From: Wukongibacter sp050859025
GTDB lineage: Bacteria > Bacillota > Clostridia > Peptostreptococcales > Caminicellaceae
Length of the DNA: 64,000 bases
Direction of reading: 5' to 3'
Assembly (NCBI RefSeq): GCF_050859025.1
Contig: NZ_CP138200.1
Location: 4,278,001 to 4,342,000, forward strand
Under the pieces are notes generated by a model that worked only from the letters and a program-made list of their open reading frames with translations, was not told the origin of the DNA and did no database searches. Made by a program: the position numbers and the translations under genes. This document shows, piece after piece, positions 8,678 through 17,500 of the stretch. Position 1 is the first letter of the stretch; each line of letters opens with the position of its first letter.

Positions 8678-10660
8678 CTAAACATTATTAATTTGTTCCC
8701 TAAGCTCTGAAATTTTATCTCTAAGCTCTGCAGCCCTTTCAAACTGTAAATCCACTGCTGCCTGCCTCATTTCAACTTCTAGATCATCAATAAGCTTAAC
8801 TAGCTCATCCCTACTTAACTTATCATCCTTATTAACACCATATTTTACTTCTTCCTCTGCAACCATAGTTGCTTCTATTAGATTTCTTACTTCTTTTTTA
8901 ATGGTCATCGGAGTTATTTTATGCTCTTCATTATAAGCCTCTTGTATAGCTCTTCTTCTATTGGTCTCATCTATTGCATACTTCATAGATTTTGTAATCC
9001 TATCGGCATACATTATAACCTTACCTTCAGCATTTCTCGCAGCTCTACCAATTGTCTGCACAAGTGAAGTCTCAGACCGTAAAAACCCTTCCTTATCGGC
9101 ATCTAAAATCGCAACCAATGTAACCTCTGGCAAATCAAGGCCCTCTCTCAATAGGTTTATACCTACAAGGACATCAAATTTACCAAGTCGTAAATCTCTA
9201 ATAATTTCCATTCTTTCAAGGGTATCAATATCTGAATGCATGTATTTTACTTTTATTCCCACTTCTTTAAAATAGTCAGTTAAATTTTCCGACATCTTTT
9301 TTGTCAAAGTAGTTACTAAAACCCTTTGCTTTTTATCTACTCGCTTATTTATTTCTCCTATTAAATCATCTATCTGTCCTTCTACAGGCCTAACATCTAT
9401 CAGTGGATCGACTAAGCCAGTAGGTCTTATTATTTGCTCTACTACTTTCTTGCTATTCTTTTTTTCATATGGACCTGGTGTAGCACTAACATATACTGCT
9501 TGATTCACCAATGTCTCAAATTCTTCAAAATTAAGAGGTCTATTATCATAGGCTGATGGTAGCCTAAATCCATATTCAATTAAATTTTCTTTTCTAGAAC
9601 GATCTCCTCCATACATAGCCCTTACTTGGGGTATAGTAACATGGGATTCATCTATGACTAACAAGAAATCGTCGGGAAAATAATCTATCAAGGTGTATGG
9701 TCTACTTCCAGCCTCTCTTCCCGATATGTGTCTTGAATAATTTTCTATACCTTGGCAAAATCCGACTTCTCTCAACATTTCAATATCATATTTTGTACGC
9801 TGATATATTCTTTGTGCTTCAATAAGTTTACCTTGGTCCTTAAATTCTGTAACCCTCTTATTCAATTCAATTTCAATATATTTAATTGCTCTTTCCAATT
9901 TCTCTTTTTCTGTTACATAATGGGATGCTGGGAATATTCCTATATGTTTTCTTAGTCCTACGATCTCACCAGTCAGTGCATTTACTTCTGTAATTCTATC
10001 TATCTCATCACCAAATAATTCTACCCGTATTGCATTTTCAGATGATGAAACAGGGAATATTTCTATTATATCGCCCCTAACCCTAAAGGTACCTCTAGTA
10101 AAGTTTATATCATTTCTCATATATTGTATATCCACAAGTTTTTCCAATATCTCATCCCTACTTTTTGTCATTCCAGGTCTTAGGGATAAACATAGGTTTT
10201 TGTAATCAATCGGGTCACCAAGTCCATATATGCATGATACACTTGCTACTATTATCACATCTCTTCTTTCAAATAAAGACATTGTAGCAGAGTGGCGGAG
10301 TTTGTCTATTTCATCATTAATAGATGCGTCTTTTTCTATAAAGGTATCACTATGGACCACATATGCTTCTGGTTGATAATAATCGTAATAGCTTACGAAA
10401 AATTCTACAGCATTATTTGGAAAAAACTCTTTAAACTCAGCACATAATTGAGCCGCCAATGTTTTATTGTGGGCTATTACCAGGGTTGGCTTTTGCACTT
10501 TTTCAATAATATTTGCAACCGTAAATGTTTTACCTGAACCGGTAACCCCTAATAGAGTCTGATGCTTTAAGTCTTCGTTAATACCCTTACTTAGCTCTTC
10601 TATTGCTTTAGGCTGATCGCCAGTAGGTTTATAATTTGAAACAATCTTAAATTCACCCAT
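8678..10660 (-). CDS. uvrB: Excinuclease ABC subunit B
   Basis: UvrB, 660 residues from the chosen start. It is the helicase-like core of nucleotide excision repair. Walker A is GVTGSGKT at residues 38-45; the damage-probing beta hairpin is YYDYYQPEAYV at 91-101. Helicase motifs DESH and TIGRAARN and a C-terminal UVR motif (VDLQFERAAELRDKI) are present. The ATG at 10660 follows GAGGTG and gives the classic N-terminus MGEFKIVSNY. An in-frame ATG at 10720 would add 20 residues, but it lies inside a LexA box and lacks support. The gene is first in a uvrB-uvrA operon. Confidence 0.99.
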   Translation of the reverse strand: MGEFKIVSNYKPTGDQPKAIEELSKGINEDLKHQTLLGVTGSGKTFTVANIIEKVQKPTLVIAHNKTLAAQLCAEFKEFFPNNAVEFFVSYYDYYQPEAYVVHSDTFIEKDASINDEIDKLRHSATMSLFERRDVIIVASVSCIYGLGDPIDYKNLCLSLRPGMTKSRDEILEKLVDIQYMRNDINFTRGTFRVRGDIIEIFPVSSSENAIRVELFGDEIDRITEVNALTGEIVGLRKHIGIFPASHYVTEKEKLERAIKYIEIELNKRVTEFKDQGKLIEAQRIYQRTKYDIEMLREVGFCQGIENYSRHISGREAGSRPYTLIDYFPDDFLLVIDESHVTIPQVRAMYGGDRSRKENLIEYGFRLPSAYDNRPLNFEEFETLVNQAVYVSATPGPYEKKNSKKVVEQIIRPTGLVDPLIDVRPVEGQIDDLIGEINKRVDKKQRVLVTTLTKKMSENLTDYFKEVGIKVKYMHSDIDTLERMEIIRDLRLGKFDVLVGINLLREGLDLPEVTLVAILDADKEGFLRSETSLVQTIGRAARNAEGKVIMYADRITKSMKYAIDETNRRRAIQEAYNEEHKITPMTIKKEVRNLIEATMVAEEEVKYGVNKDDKLSRDELVKLIDDLEVEMRQAAVDLQFERAAELRDKISELREQINNV

Positions 10661-10713
10661 AAAAAACACCTCATATAATGGAAGTTGAAAGTTTTCCATT
10701 TTTTCTCCGTAAA

Positions 10714-10727
10714 CAAACATTAGTTCG
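10714..10727 (-). promoter_or_regulatory. LexA (SOS) operator of uvrB-uvrA
   Basis: Minus-strand CGAACTAATGTTTG matches the Gram-positive LexA/DinR consensus CGAACRNRYGTTYG at all positions but one. It lies just downstream of the -10 box, where bound LexA would block RNA polymerase. SOS control of uvrB-uvrA is well known in Bacillus. Confidence 0.88.
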
Positions 10728-10740
10728 TATCTTCGAATAA

Positions 10741-10769
10741 ATTATATACTTCTTTTTACCCCAAGTCAA
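10741..10769 (-). promoter_or_regulatory. Sigma-A promoter of uvrB-uvrA
   Basis: TTGACT (10764-10769), a 17-base spacer and TATAAT (10741-10746) on the minus strand. Transcription would start near 10734, just before the LexA box. Confidence 0.87.
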
Positions 10770-10903
10770 ATAAATTATCCTAGTTATTCAAAATTTAATA
10801 ACAAAACTACATTTAACTGCATATTATGTAATTATCAGCTTTATATAGATGAATACCCTTTTATCATATTGTTTAAAAATATATATTGCGGAAGGTGAAA
10901 AAA

Positions 10904-12259
10904 ATGATTCATGAAAATAATATTCCATACTTCAGATCATTTGTTCACGGAGTTAATATTAAGATTCCCTTGCCAATTGGTAAATATGTTTCTGAAATCA
11001 ACTTTGACAATGCTGCTACTACCCCGCCTTTAAATTCCGTTCTTAATGAAATTCTTGCTTTTTCTCCTATGTATTCATCCATACATAGGGGTACAGGGTT
11101 CAAATCTCGATACTCTTCAATGCTGTATGAGAACTCTAGGCAGCTAGTTGCCAAATTTGTAGGTGCTGATCTCAGTAAAGATGTAGTGATTTTTGTTAAA
11201 AATACTACTGAGGCTATTAACAAATTATCCTATAGGCTAGAAAAGAGGGGGAGAAGAAATATAATATTATCGACTGGCATGGAGCATCATTCTAATGATT
11301 TACCGTGGAGAAATAGATTTAGAGTAGATTACATCGATATAGATAAAAAAGGACGTATCTCTCTAAAGGATCTTGAATATAAGTTAAGGAGGTATGGGAA
11401 TAATGTGCGGCTAGTAGCCGTGACAGGAGCTTCAAATGTAACTGGGTACTTAAATCCCATAGATAAAATTGCGAAGTTAGTTCATAAATATGGCTCGGAG
11501 ATCTTAGTGGATGGCGCTCAATTAGTTGCCCATACTCCTGTAAACATGAAGCCTAACAATTCTAATGAACATATAGATTATCTTGTATTCTCTGCCCATA
11601 AAATGTATGCACCCTTTGGCACTGGAGTATTAATTGGACCAAAAACATCCTTTGAGAATGGTTCACCTGATTATACAGGTGGTGGTACTGTAGATATTGT
11701 TACACATAACTATGTAAGGTGGGCAGAGCCTCCCCATAAGGAAGAAGCTGGCTCTCCAAATATAATTGGAGTCATTGCTTTGTCTGCAGCCATAAAAACA
11801 TTATTATCATTGGGTATAGAAAACATACACAAGCATGAAAAAATTCTAACCAAGTACGCCATTGAAGGACTTAAGTCGGTTCCCGACATCGAGCTATACG
11901 GAGATACAGATAGGTATGATGACCGAGTAGGTATAATCACTTTCAATATTAATGGTATACATCATGAAACATTAGCTAATGTGCTTTCATTTGAAGCTGG
12001 TATAGCTGTTAGAAATGGTTGTTTTTGTGCTCATCCATATCTTCACAGTCTTTTAAATGTCAACAAGGAAGTAATTGACCAAAGGATCAAAGATCCTAGC
12101 TTACCTCATCCGGGAATGGTAAGAATTAGTTTTGGAATGTATAACAATATAGATGAAATCAATACGCTTATTAACGCCCTAAAAATTATATCATCAAATA
12201 AAAAATATTTCTTAAAGAAATACGATCATTTGAATAATGATAAGCGAATTATTAGTTGA
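10904..12259 (+). CDS. Class V aminotransferase, cysteine desulfurase-like
   Basis: A 451-residue PLP enzyme of fold type I. Visible motifs are NFDNAATTPP (residues 33-42), GMEHHSND around 125-132, VDGAQ at 202-206 and the PLP lysine Lys233 in FSAHKMYAPFGTG. Near the C-terminus AVRNGCFCAHP puts Cys373 and Cys375 where desulfurases carry the persulfide cysteine. It probably removes sulfur from cysteine, but the substrate is not proven; selenocysteine lyase or another beta-lyase is possible. The ATG at 10904 follows GGAAGGTG; a TTG at 10886 would overlap that ribosome site and is rejected. A DsrE-like gene follows. Confidence 0.85.
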   Translation: MIHENNIPYFRSFVHGVNIKIPLPIGKYVSEINFDNAATTPPLNSVLNEILAFSPMYSSIHRGTGFKSRYSSMLYENSRQLVAKFVGADLSKDVVIFVKNTTEAINKLSYRLEKRGRRNIILSTGMEHHSNDLPWRNRFRVDYIDIDKKGRISLKDLEYKLRRYGNNVRLVAVTGASNVTGYLNPIDKIAKLVHKYGSEILVDGAQLVAHTPVNMKPNNSNEHIDYLVFSAHKMYAPFGTGVLIGPKTSFENGSPDYTGGGTVDIVTHNYVRWAEPPHKEEAGSPNIIGVIALSAAIKTLLSLGIENIHKHEKILTKYAIEGLKSVPDIELYGDTDRYDDRVGIITFNINGIHHETLANVLSFEAGIAVRNGCFCAHPYLHSLLNVNKEVIDQRIKDPSLPHPGMVRISFGMYNNIDEINTLINALKIISSNKKYFLKKYDHLNNDKRIIS

Positions 12260-12406
12260 ACTTAAATTATCTTTAGAGACTTGAAAAATCATTAAGCTTT
12301 TCAAATCTATTTGAGGATAATCTTGGTTAAGATTTTTCATTTTCATATTTAAACTTTTTTAGGAAAAAATAATCTAAGAAAACTTTTATAAGGAGAAGTG
12401 ATAAAA

Positions 12407-12883
12407 TTGTCTAAAAAAATGAGTATGATATTATTTAGTGGAGATTATGATAAAGCCTTGGCATCATTAATCCTTGCAAATTCGGCTAGAGAAATAGATA
12501 TTGATGTTAGCATGTTCTTCGCATTCTGGGGTCTTTTTCTATTAAGAGATCCAAAAAAAATATCTGATGAAGATAAAACTACATATGAGAAAATGTTTTC
12601 AATGATCTCCCCTAAGGGACCTGAAGATTTGCCTCTATCTAAAATGAATTTTAGTGGACTAGGAAAGGTACTTTTGAAAGAAATGATGAAGGATGACGAA
12701 GCTCCTCCCTTAGAAGCCTTTCTAAAGGGAGCTAGAAAAAAAGGAGTAAAGTTCTACGGCTGTAAACTGTCAATGGATGTTATGGGATTTAAAACGGATG
12801 AACTTATTCCAGAAGTAGAGATAATAGATGCAAAGGGCTATATCCAAGATGCTATTGAATCTGATATACAATTGTTTATTTAA
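12407..12883 (+). CDS. DsrE/DsrF/DrsH-like sulfur-relay family protein
   Basis: A 158-residue cytoplasmic protein with the family N-terminus (KMSMILFSGDYDKALASL) and a conserved cysteine, Cys119, in VKFYGCKLSMDVMGF. DsrE-like proteins carry sulfane sulfur as a persulfide on such a cysteine. It sits 147 bases downstream of the desulfurase-like gene, so the two may form a donor-carrier pair. The TTG at 12407 is preferred: it is 11 bases after AGGAG, while the GTG at 12398 is only 2 bases after it. The partner that finally receives the sulfur is not in the window. Confidence 0.82.
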   Translation: MSKKMSMILFSGDYDKALASLILANSAREIDIDVSMFFAFWGLFLLRDPKKISDEDKTTYEKMFSMISPKGPEDLPLSKMNFSGLGKVLLKEMMKDDEAPPLEAFLKGARKKGVKFYGCKLSMDVMGFKTDELIPEVEIIDAKGYIQDAIESDIQLFI

Positions 12884-12903
12884 AAAACAGCCTATCAATC
12901 TGA

Positions 12904-13091
12904 AGAGCGCATAAGCGCTCTGAGACTGTTGACAAACCCGAATTTCTTTTGTTGTTGCTTCAAGCAAGAACCCTTACGTATGTCTGTATACGCTTCGGTC
13001 TCTTGCTTTCAGCACGCCTCGAAATTCAGATTTCTCACCAGTCTATCATCTTGTTGACTTTGTCAACAATCTGAGAGCGCATAAGCGCTCT
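12904..13091. repeat. 188-bp intergenic element bounded by two identical 18-bp hairpins
   Basis: AGAGCGCATAAGCGCTCT occurs at 12904-12921 and again at 13074-13091, each a self-complementary stem-loop. Inside, TGTTGACAAA near the left end is mirrored by TTTGTCAACA near the right end, and GAATTTC by GAAATTC. The right hairpin is followed by TTTT on the plus strand, so it can act as a terminator for the DsrE-like gene. The left half also holds CAAGCAAG mirrored by CTTGCTT. The whole looks like a mobile or structured repeat between convergent genes. Confidence 0.65.
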
Positions 13092-13092
13092 T

Positions 13093-14199
13093 TTATAATT
13101 CAATATTCTTAGATTCTAACCTTTTGTCTACATATCGTTCAAATACAGCTTTTATAACAGCCATTATAGGAACTCCTAGGAACATTCCTAAAACCCCAAA
13201 CATTCCGCCTCCAATTATAATAGCTACGATTATCCAAAATGGAGATAGGCCTACTTTATCTCCCAATATTTTCGGCCCAAGGTATAGACCATCAAATTGC
13301 TGTAAAAATATCATGAAAACCAATACCCATAAGGCCTTTATTGGACTGTAAAAAAGTGTTATTATAACAGCAGGTACAGCCCCGATAAAGGGACCAAAGT
13401 AAGGTATCATATTGGTAATTCCAACTATTAGACTCAAAAGTATCTTATATTTGGCTCCTATCATCATTAGACCTACAAAACATATGGCTCCAATGATACA
13501 AGAATCTATAAACTTTCCGATAATAAACCGAGAAAATAATCTGTCTAGCTCGACTCCAAAACTAATAATATTCTTGGCCCTTTCTATATTAAAAAAAGCA
13601 TAAACCGTTTTTTTCATGCCTGAAATAAACTTTTCCTTATCCTTTAAAAAATATATAGATATAATCATCGATAGAATCGCCTTAAAAAATGCAGAGGTTA
13701 AATTTATTACCTGCGATACTGCTGATGTTAGAATATCATTTATATAAACAGAAATTTTATCTATGAGTTTATCAAGATTTTCATCTATATAGAACGTTAT
13801 ACCATATTTATCTAGCAGTTTAAGATTATCAATTTGTTCCGCTGCCCATTGTTGAGTTTGTTGGATATATTGAGGTAAATTTTTTGCAAGTTCACCAATA
13901 CTGTTTGCAATACTCGGTGAAATCACTGTTATAAAGAAGGTTATTATTCCCAAAACAAGCAAATAAATAATGAGTATACTTAAGCCTCTTCCTAATCTCA
14001 ATTCCTTTTCAAGTATCTTCATAAGAGGATTTAATAAATATGCTATTGCAAAAGCCCATATAACAGGGCTAAAAATCGTTAATAGATTTCTATTGATAAA
14101 CAGAAAGAAATCTACTCTATTTACAATCTTATATAATATAAACGAAATAATTAATACAGGTATTAGATTAATATATTTAAACTTCCATCCCTTGCTCAT
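13093..14199 (-). CDS. AI-2E family transporter (PF01594-type membrane protein)
   Basis: A 368-residue membrane protein with about eight hydrophobic segments. The C-terminal half shows the family pattern NMIPYFGPFIGAVPAVI and GLYLGPKILGDKVGLSP. The family includes the autoinducer-2 exporter TqsA, but also ion antiporters and many members without known substrate, so the function is open. The start at 14199 follows a GGGGGGACTGGG run; 14214 is an alternative adding five residues. The gene is single, read away from the MinJ-like gene's 3' end. Confidence 0.85.
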   Translation of the reverse strand: MSKGWKFKYINLIPVLIISFILYKIVNRVDFFLFINRNLLTIFSPVIWAFAIAYLLNPLMKILEKELRLGRGLSILIIYLLVLGIITFFITVISPSIANSIGELAKNLPQYIQQTQQWAAEQIDNLKLLDKYGITFYIDENLDKLIDKISVYINDILTSAVSQVINLTSAFFKAILSMIISIYFLKDKEKFISGMKKTVYAFFNIERAKNIISFGVELDRLFSRFIIGKFIDSCIIGAICFVGLMMIGAKYKILLSLIVGITNMIPYFGPFIGAVPAVIITLFYSPIKALWVLVFMIFLQQFDGLYLGPKILGDKVGLSPFWIIVAIIIGGGMFGVLGMFLGVPIMAVIKAVFERYVDKRLESKNIEL

Positions 14200-14293
14200 C
14201 CCAGTCCCCCCCATCTACAGGTACATATAAATTATAACATATCTTGACACCTTTTCATTCAAAAATATCACTTTTTAAAAAATTCAATTAAAG

Positions 14294-14323
14294 TAAAAAA
14301 ACCATTAGCTAAACTAGCCAAGG
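14294..14323 (-). terminator. Terminator of the MinJ-like PDZ gene
   Basis: The minus strand reads ACCTTGGCTAG-TTT-AGCTAATGGT followed by TTTTTTT. It begins right at the end of the PDZ-protein coding region. Confidence 0.75.
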
Positions 14324-14327
14324 TTTT

Positions 14328-15548
14328 CTATCTTTTAAATATTCGATTAATCAACTTACCTATTATACTAATATTCTCACCAGATGCAATTACATAATTT
14401 GAGCTTCGTGGAATAACTATTGCACCAATTGAGCCTATGCCATTCAACAAGTCTCTATGTTCAAATATAACACTATTTCCCTTTTGATCTATTCCTTCAA
14501 GCCTAAGATGAGAAGGAATCTGTCTTAAGACATATAATAAGTCATCCTTTTCATTAATATAATAATCATTTGCCTTAAGTAGAATATATCCAGGCTTTAT
14601 GCCCATTTTTTCTCCGACACTGTCCCTTTTTACATCTAGTATTGTAAGTCCTCTGTGAAATTTTTTATAAATTGGTTTTCTTCTTTTTTCTTCTCTTTGG
14701 CTGTAAATTATTAATGCTTCATGAGCAGCAGGAGCAAAGAAAGCTGCAATAAACTTAAATATATATATATATGATGATATGGCTGTAAGTATGAGAAGGA
14801 CTATGCTGTAACCTGCAAGTCTTATTGATGATTTCTTACTTTTTTCTCTAGGAGAAGATGTCACAGCTATATCTCCATATCCTAAAGCTGCTATAACAAC
14901 GGTTAATTGTAAGCTAATGCTATCTAAGGTTAGATTAGAAGAAATAAATAAAGGCCACCAATTAGGTAAGTCTGTAGCTGTAGATCCCTTCAATACAACT
15001 AATAAAACCGCAAAGGGAATAGGCCAAAATCTTTGTAATGAAAATCCTCCTACAGTTCCATATCGATGATGTTCAATAAAAATCGGAGTAGGATCTCTAT
15101 ATCCATCTATCCATATTAATATACTTTCAATAAGATGAAGTATTGCAACAAGAGCAATAATACTAGATACATTAATCTTAGGGAATCCAAATATCAAGCT
15201 CGAAAGAGAAATGATTCCACCTGCATATGAAAAACAAATATATCTTACATTAATAAGCATTAAAAATATTGCCAAGGGTAATATAAAACGAAAATCTTTA
15301 ATCTCTACTGCGACTCCTAAAATCGATACTATTATCGTTCCCAATAAGCCTCCAACTAATCCAACTCCTAATGATGTAAATACCCTTACTTTAGTTGGGA
15401 CTTTTTCCTTTCCCAAAAGTCTAGATTCCATCTTACCTACTTTTCTGTATTGTATGTATATCAATAATAGTACTACCCAAAAAAGAGGGTTAATTATTAT
15501 TTTCAATACAGATTTTAAAGATACTCCTATAAGCTCTATCCACCCCAT
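14328..15548 (-). CDS. Polytopic membrane protein with PDZ domain, MinJ-like
   Basis: 406 residues: about seven hydrophobic segments in the first 290 residues, then a PDZ domain (about 300-385; RGLTILDVKRDS, MGIKPGYILLKAND). Bacillus MinJ has the same architecture and a similar length and bridges DivIVA and MinD at the division site. The gene lies beside a CtpB-type protease, ftsEX and uvrBA, which is also where minJ lies in Bacillus. No min or divIVA gene is in the window, so a division role is inferred. The ATG at 15548 follows GGTGGTAGG; a TTG at 15569 overlaps that site. Confidence 0.75.
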   Translation of the reverse strand: MGWIELIGVSLKSVLKIIINPLFWVVLLLIYIQYRKVGKMESRLLGKEKVPTKVRVFTSLGVGLVGGLLGTIIVSILGVAVEIKDFRFILPLAIFLMLINVRYICFSYAGGIISLSSLIFGFPKINVSSIIALVAILHLIESILIWIDGYRDPTPIFIEHHRYGTVGGFSLQRFWPIPFAVLLVVLKGSTATDLPNWWPLFISSNLTLDSISLQLTVVIAALGYGDIAVTSSPREKSKKSSIRLAGYSIVLLILTAISSYIYIFKFIAAFFAPAAHEALIIYSQREEKRRKPIYKKFHRGLTILDVKRDSVGEKMGIKPGYILLKANDYYINEKDDLLYVLRQIPSHLRLEGIDQKGNSVIFEHRDLLNGIGSIGAIVIPRSSNYVIASGENISIIGKLINRIFKR

Positions 15549-15702
15549 TATCCTACCACCTACCCCCAAAGGATATATAAGCGAACGCCTCAGAATTATT
15601 TGCTTCTAACCTATTTAAGATTTCATCGACCTGTCACGTACAAAGTACTAGTCAAAATCCAAAATTTCAGAACCTTAAATTTCACTCATTCTGAAACACC
15701 CC

Positions 15703-15740
15703 GGGGCTGAACTCATAGAATGCTTTTATGAGACAGCCCC
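15703..15740 (-). terminator. Strong hairpin downstream of the ctpB-like gene (family E repeat)
   Basis: GGGGCTGTCTCATA on the minus strand pairs with TATGAGTTCAGCCCC across a short loop. Similar hairpins occur at 41919-41957 and, decayed, at 5615-5692. There is no long U tract, so it may be a repeat that also blocks read-through. Confidence 0.6.
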
Positions 15741-15774
15741 AATTACTATAGTTTTTGCAATCTAAAAAATCAAA

Positions 15775-16989
15775 TTATATCTTCTCTTTAATAATCTCCA
15801 ATGCCTTTTGTAATTGTACATCCTCTTCATCAGATAAATCAACCTTTTCCTTCAACTCATCAGGTAAATCAATGACCACGTCTGGCTCTATACCCTTACC
15901 GTGTATATAATTACCATTCGGTGTAAAGTATTGGGATATAGTAAGTTTAAATCCAGTACCATCTGATAGTTCCCTAACAGCCTGAACTAAACCTTTGCCA
16001 AATGTAGTAGTTCCGATAATAACCGCTGATTCGGTATCTTTGGCAGCTCCAGTTAGTATTTCTGATGCACTAGCACTTCCCTTATTTACTAAGATAACAA
16101 AAGGATAATCAACCTTTTTAGCATCTGAGTTTAAAAATTCTTCTTTACCATCTCTAGTTTTTGTATAAACAATAACCTGCTTACCAAGTAACTCATCAGC
16201 TATTTCAACACACTCTCTCAATGATCCTCCTGGATTATTTCTTAAATCTATTACCAAACCCTTTATATTCTTTGCTTCTAATTCTTTCAAGTGGGTTTTA
16301 AAGTCATCGGCAGTTTTGTCATCAAACATTGTTAGTCTTATATACCCAATGTCATCGGCCATTTTCTTTGATTTAACGGTTTTCAATCTTATTTCTTCCC
16401 TCTTGATTGTAATCTTTAATGGTTCTTTTTCATTCTCTCTTACTATAGTTAAATCCACTTTGGTTCCTGGCTTTCCCTTCATCATAGAAACTGCTTCATC
16501 GAGCTTTGCAGCTGTAACTTCCTTATCATTCACCTTTACTATCTTATCGCCAGTAATGATTCCTGCTCTTTCTCCTGGAGTATCTTCAATTGGTGATACA
16601 ACAGTTATGTATCCGTCTTCTCCAGGGGTTACTATAATACCTACTCCGCCATATGTTCCCTGGGTGTGAGTTTTAAAGCTTTCAAATTCTGACTTAGTCA
16701 TATATTCAGAATATGGATCATCTAAGGAACTAAAAAGCCCTTTCAAAATACCATCTTCAAATTTATCTTCCTCTGTGGCTAAATAATAATTATCTTCTAT
16801 ATATCCCTGTAGATATAATGCTTTTTGAAATTTTTCATCTACTTCTTTCATTTTATTTAACTCTGATTCTGGAATTGAAATCCTATCTCCCACTTTATAC
16901 TGTATCTTATTACTTAGTACAAAGGTTCCTAAACTTGTCACTATTATTAAAACTAAGGCTCCAATAAACGCTGTTGTCTTTTTGATCAT
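15775..16989 (-). CDS. S41 family carboxyl-terminal processing protease, CtpB-like
   Basis: 404 residues: an N-terminal signal anchor (AFIGALVLIIVTSLGTFVL), a PDZ domain (YGGVGIIVTPGEDG, PGERAGIITGDKIVKVND) and an S41 protease domain. The catalytic serine is in NKGSASASEIL and the catalytic lysine in TTTFGKGLVQ. The enzyme acts outside the membrane on protein C-termini. In sporulating Firmicutes CtpB cleaves SpoIVFA to activate sigma-K; that role is possible here but not shown. The ATG at 16989 follows GAGGTG. A longer start at 17052 would run into a repeat element and is rejected. Confidence 0.93.
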   Translation of the reverse strand: MIKKTTAFIGALVLIIVTSLGTFVLSNKIQYKVGDRISIPESELNKMKEVDEKFQKALYLQGYIEDNYYLATEEDKFEDGILKGLFSSLDDPYSEYMTKSEFESFKTHTQGTYGGVGIIVTPGEDGYITVVSPIEDTPGERAGIITGDKIVKVNDKEVTAAKLDEAVSMMKGKPGTKVDLTIVRENEKEPLKITIKREEIRLKTVKSKKMADDIGYIRLTMFDDKTADDFKTHLKELEAKNIKGLVIDLRNNPGGSLRECVEIADELLGKQVIVYTKTRDGKEEFLNSDAKKVDYPFVILVNKGSASASEILTGAAKDTESAVIIGTTTFGKGLVQAVRELSDGTGFKLTISQYFTPNGNYIHGKGIEPDVVIDLPDELKEKVDLSDEEDVQLQKALEIIKEKI

Positions 16990-17037
16990 TAACTTCACCT
17001 CTAAGTCATTTTTATTTGAACAATAGTCTAAGCTGCT

Positions 17038-17141
17038 TATAGATAATTCCAAATGAGTCTTAATCTATACATATCAAAATATCCGATGAAGCTTAGGATT
17101 TTTGATGTGTATAAATTAAAGTTTTGACTAGAATCTCTATA
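17038..17141. repeat. Family B palindromic element, copy 1 (104 bp)
   Basis: Starts TATAGATAATTCC and ends GAATCTCTATA. The inner arms TAATCTATACATATCAAA and TGATGTGTATAAATTA are complementary, so the whole element folds into one hairpin. It sits 48 bases upstream of the CtpB-like start codon and abuts a family D element, sharing the TATA between them. Confidence 0.78.
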
Positions 17142-17261
17142 TAGTTATGTTACCTTAAAAATCAGAAATAAATTTTGCTGAAATAATGAAGGCCTCCACA
17201 TTCTTTAAGTGAAATTTATTAATACTTCAAGTAGCATTACCTTACAACTAAGCTACCTATA
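17140..17261. repeat. Family D palindromic element, copy 1 (about 122 bp)
   Basis: TATAGTTATGTTACCTTAAA at one end and the complementary GTAGCATTACCTTA...CTACCTATA at the other. The centre contains AAATAAATTTT and AAATTTATTAATACTT, and it is similar to 58840-58922. The remainder of the 16990-17500 gap holds nothing recognised apart from the terminator at its left-gene side. Confidence 0.65.
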
Positions 17262-17452
17262 CATTTTTTACATCAAATATTTCATATTAGTAATCTGGAG
17301 TAAAAATGCCTCGATATTTTATTCTATTAATTTTCATTATCCATTATACCATCTTTGATAGGATTACTCAAAATTTTGGTAAAATTCTTATAAAAATTCA
17401 ATGACATTCCCCCCTTCATTTTGACAAATGCTTCTTCGAGGAATAAGCTAAA

Positions 17453-17485
17453 GAAAAAAGACCCCCAAACTAAGTCGAGGAGTCC
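17453..17485 (-). terminator. Terminator of the EnvC-like hydrolase gene
   Basis: GGACTCC and GGGGGTC form the stem on the minus strand, followed by TTTTTTC. It lies just after the stop codon of the gene at 17501. Confidence 0.75.
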
Positions 17486-17500
17486 TTTTAAATTAATTAT

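Noticed and set aside
10661..10720. A 20-residue N-terminal extension of UvrB from an upstream ATG
   Set aside because: The ATG lies inside the LexA box and has no ribosome site. The ATG at 10660 has GAGGTG and gives the conserved MGEFKIVSNY start.
16990..17052. A longer N-terminus for the CtpB-like protease
   Set aside because: The extension reads into a family B repeat element and lacks family similarity. GAGGTG precedes the ATG at 16989.
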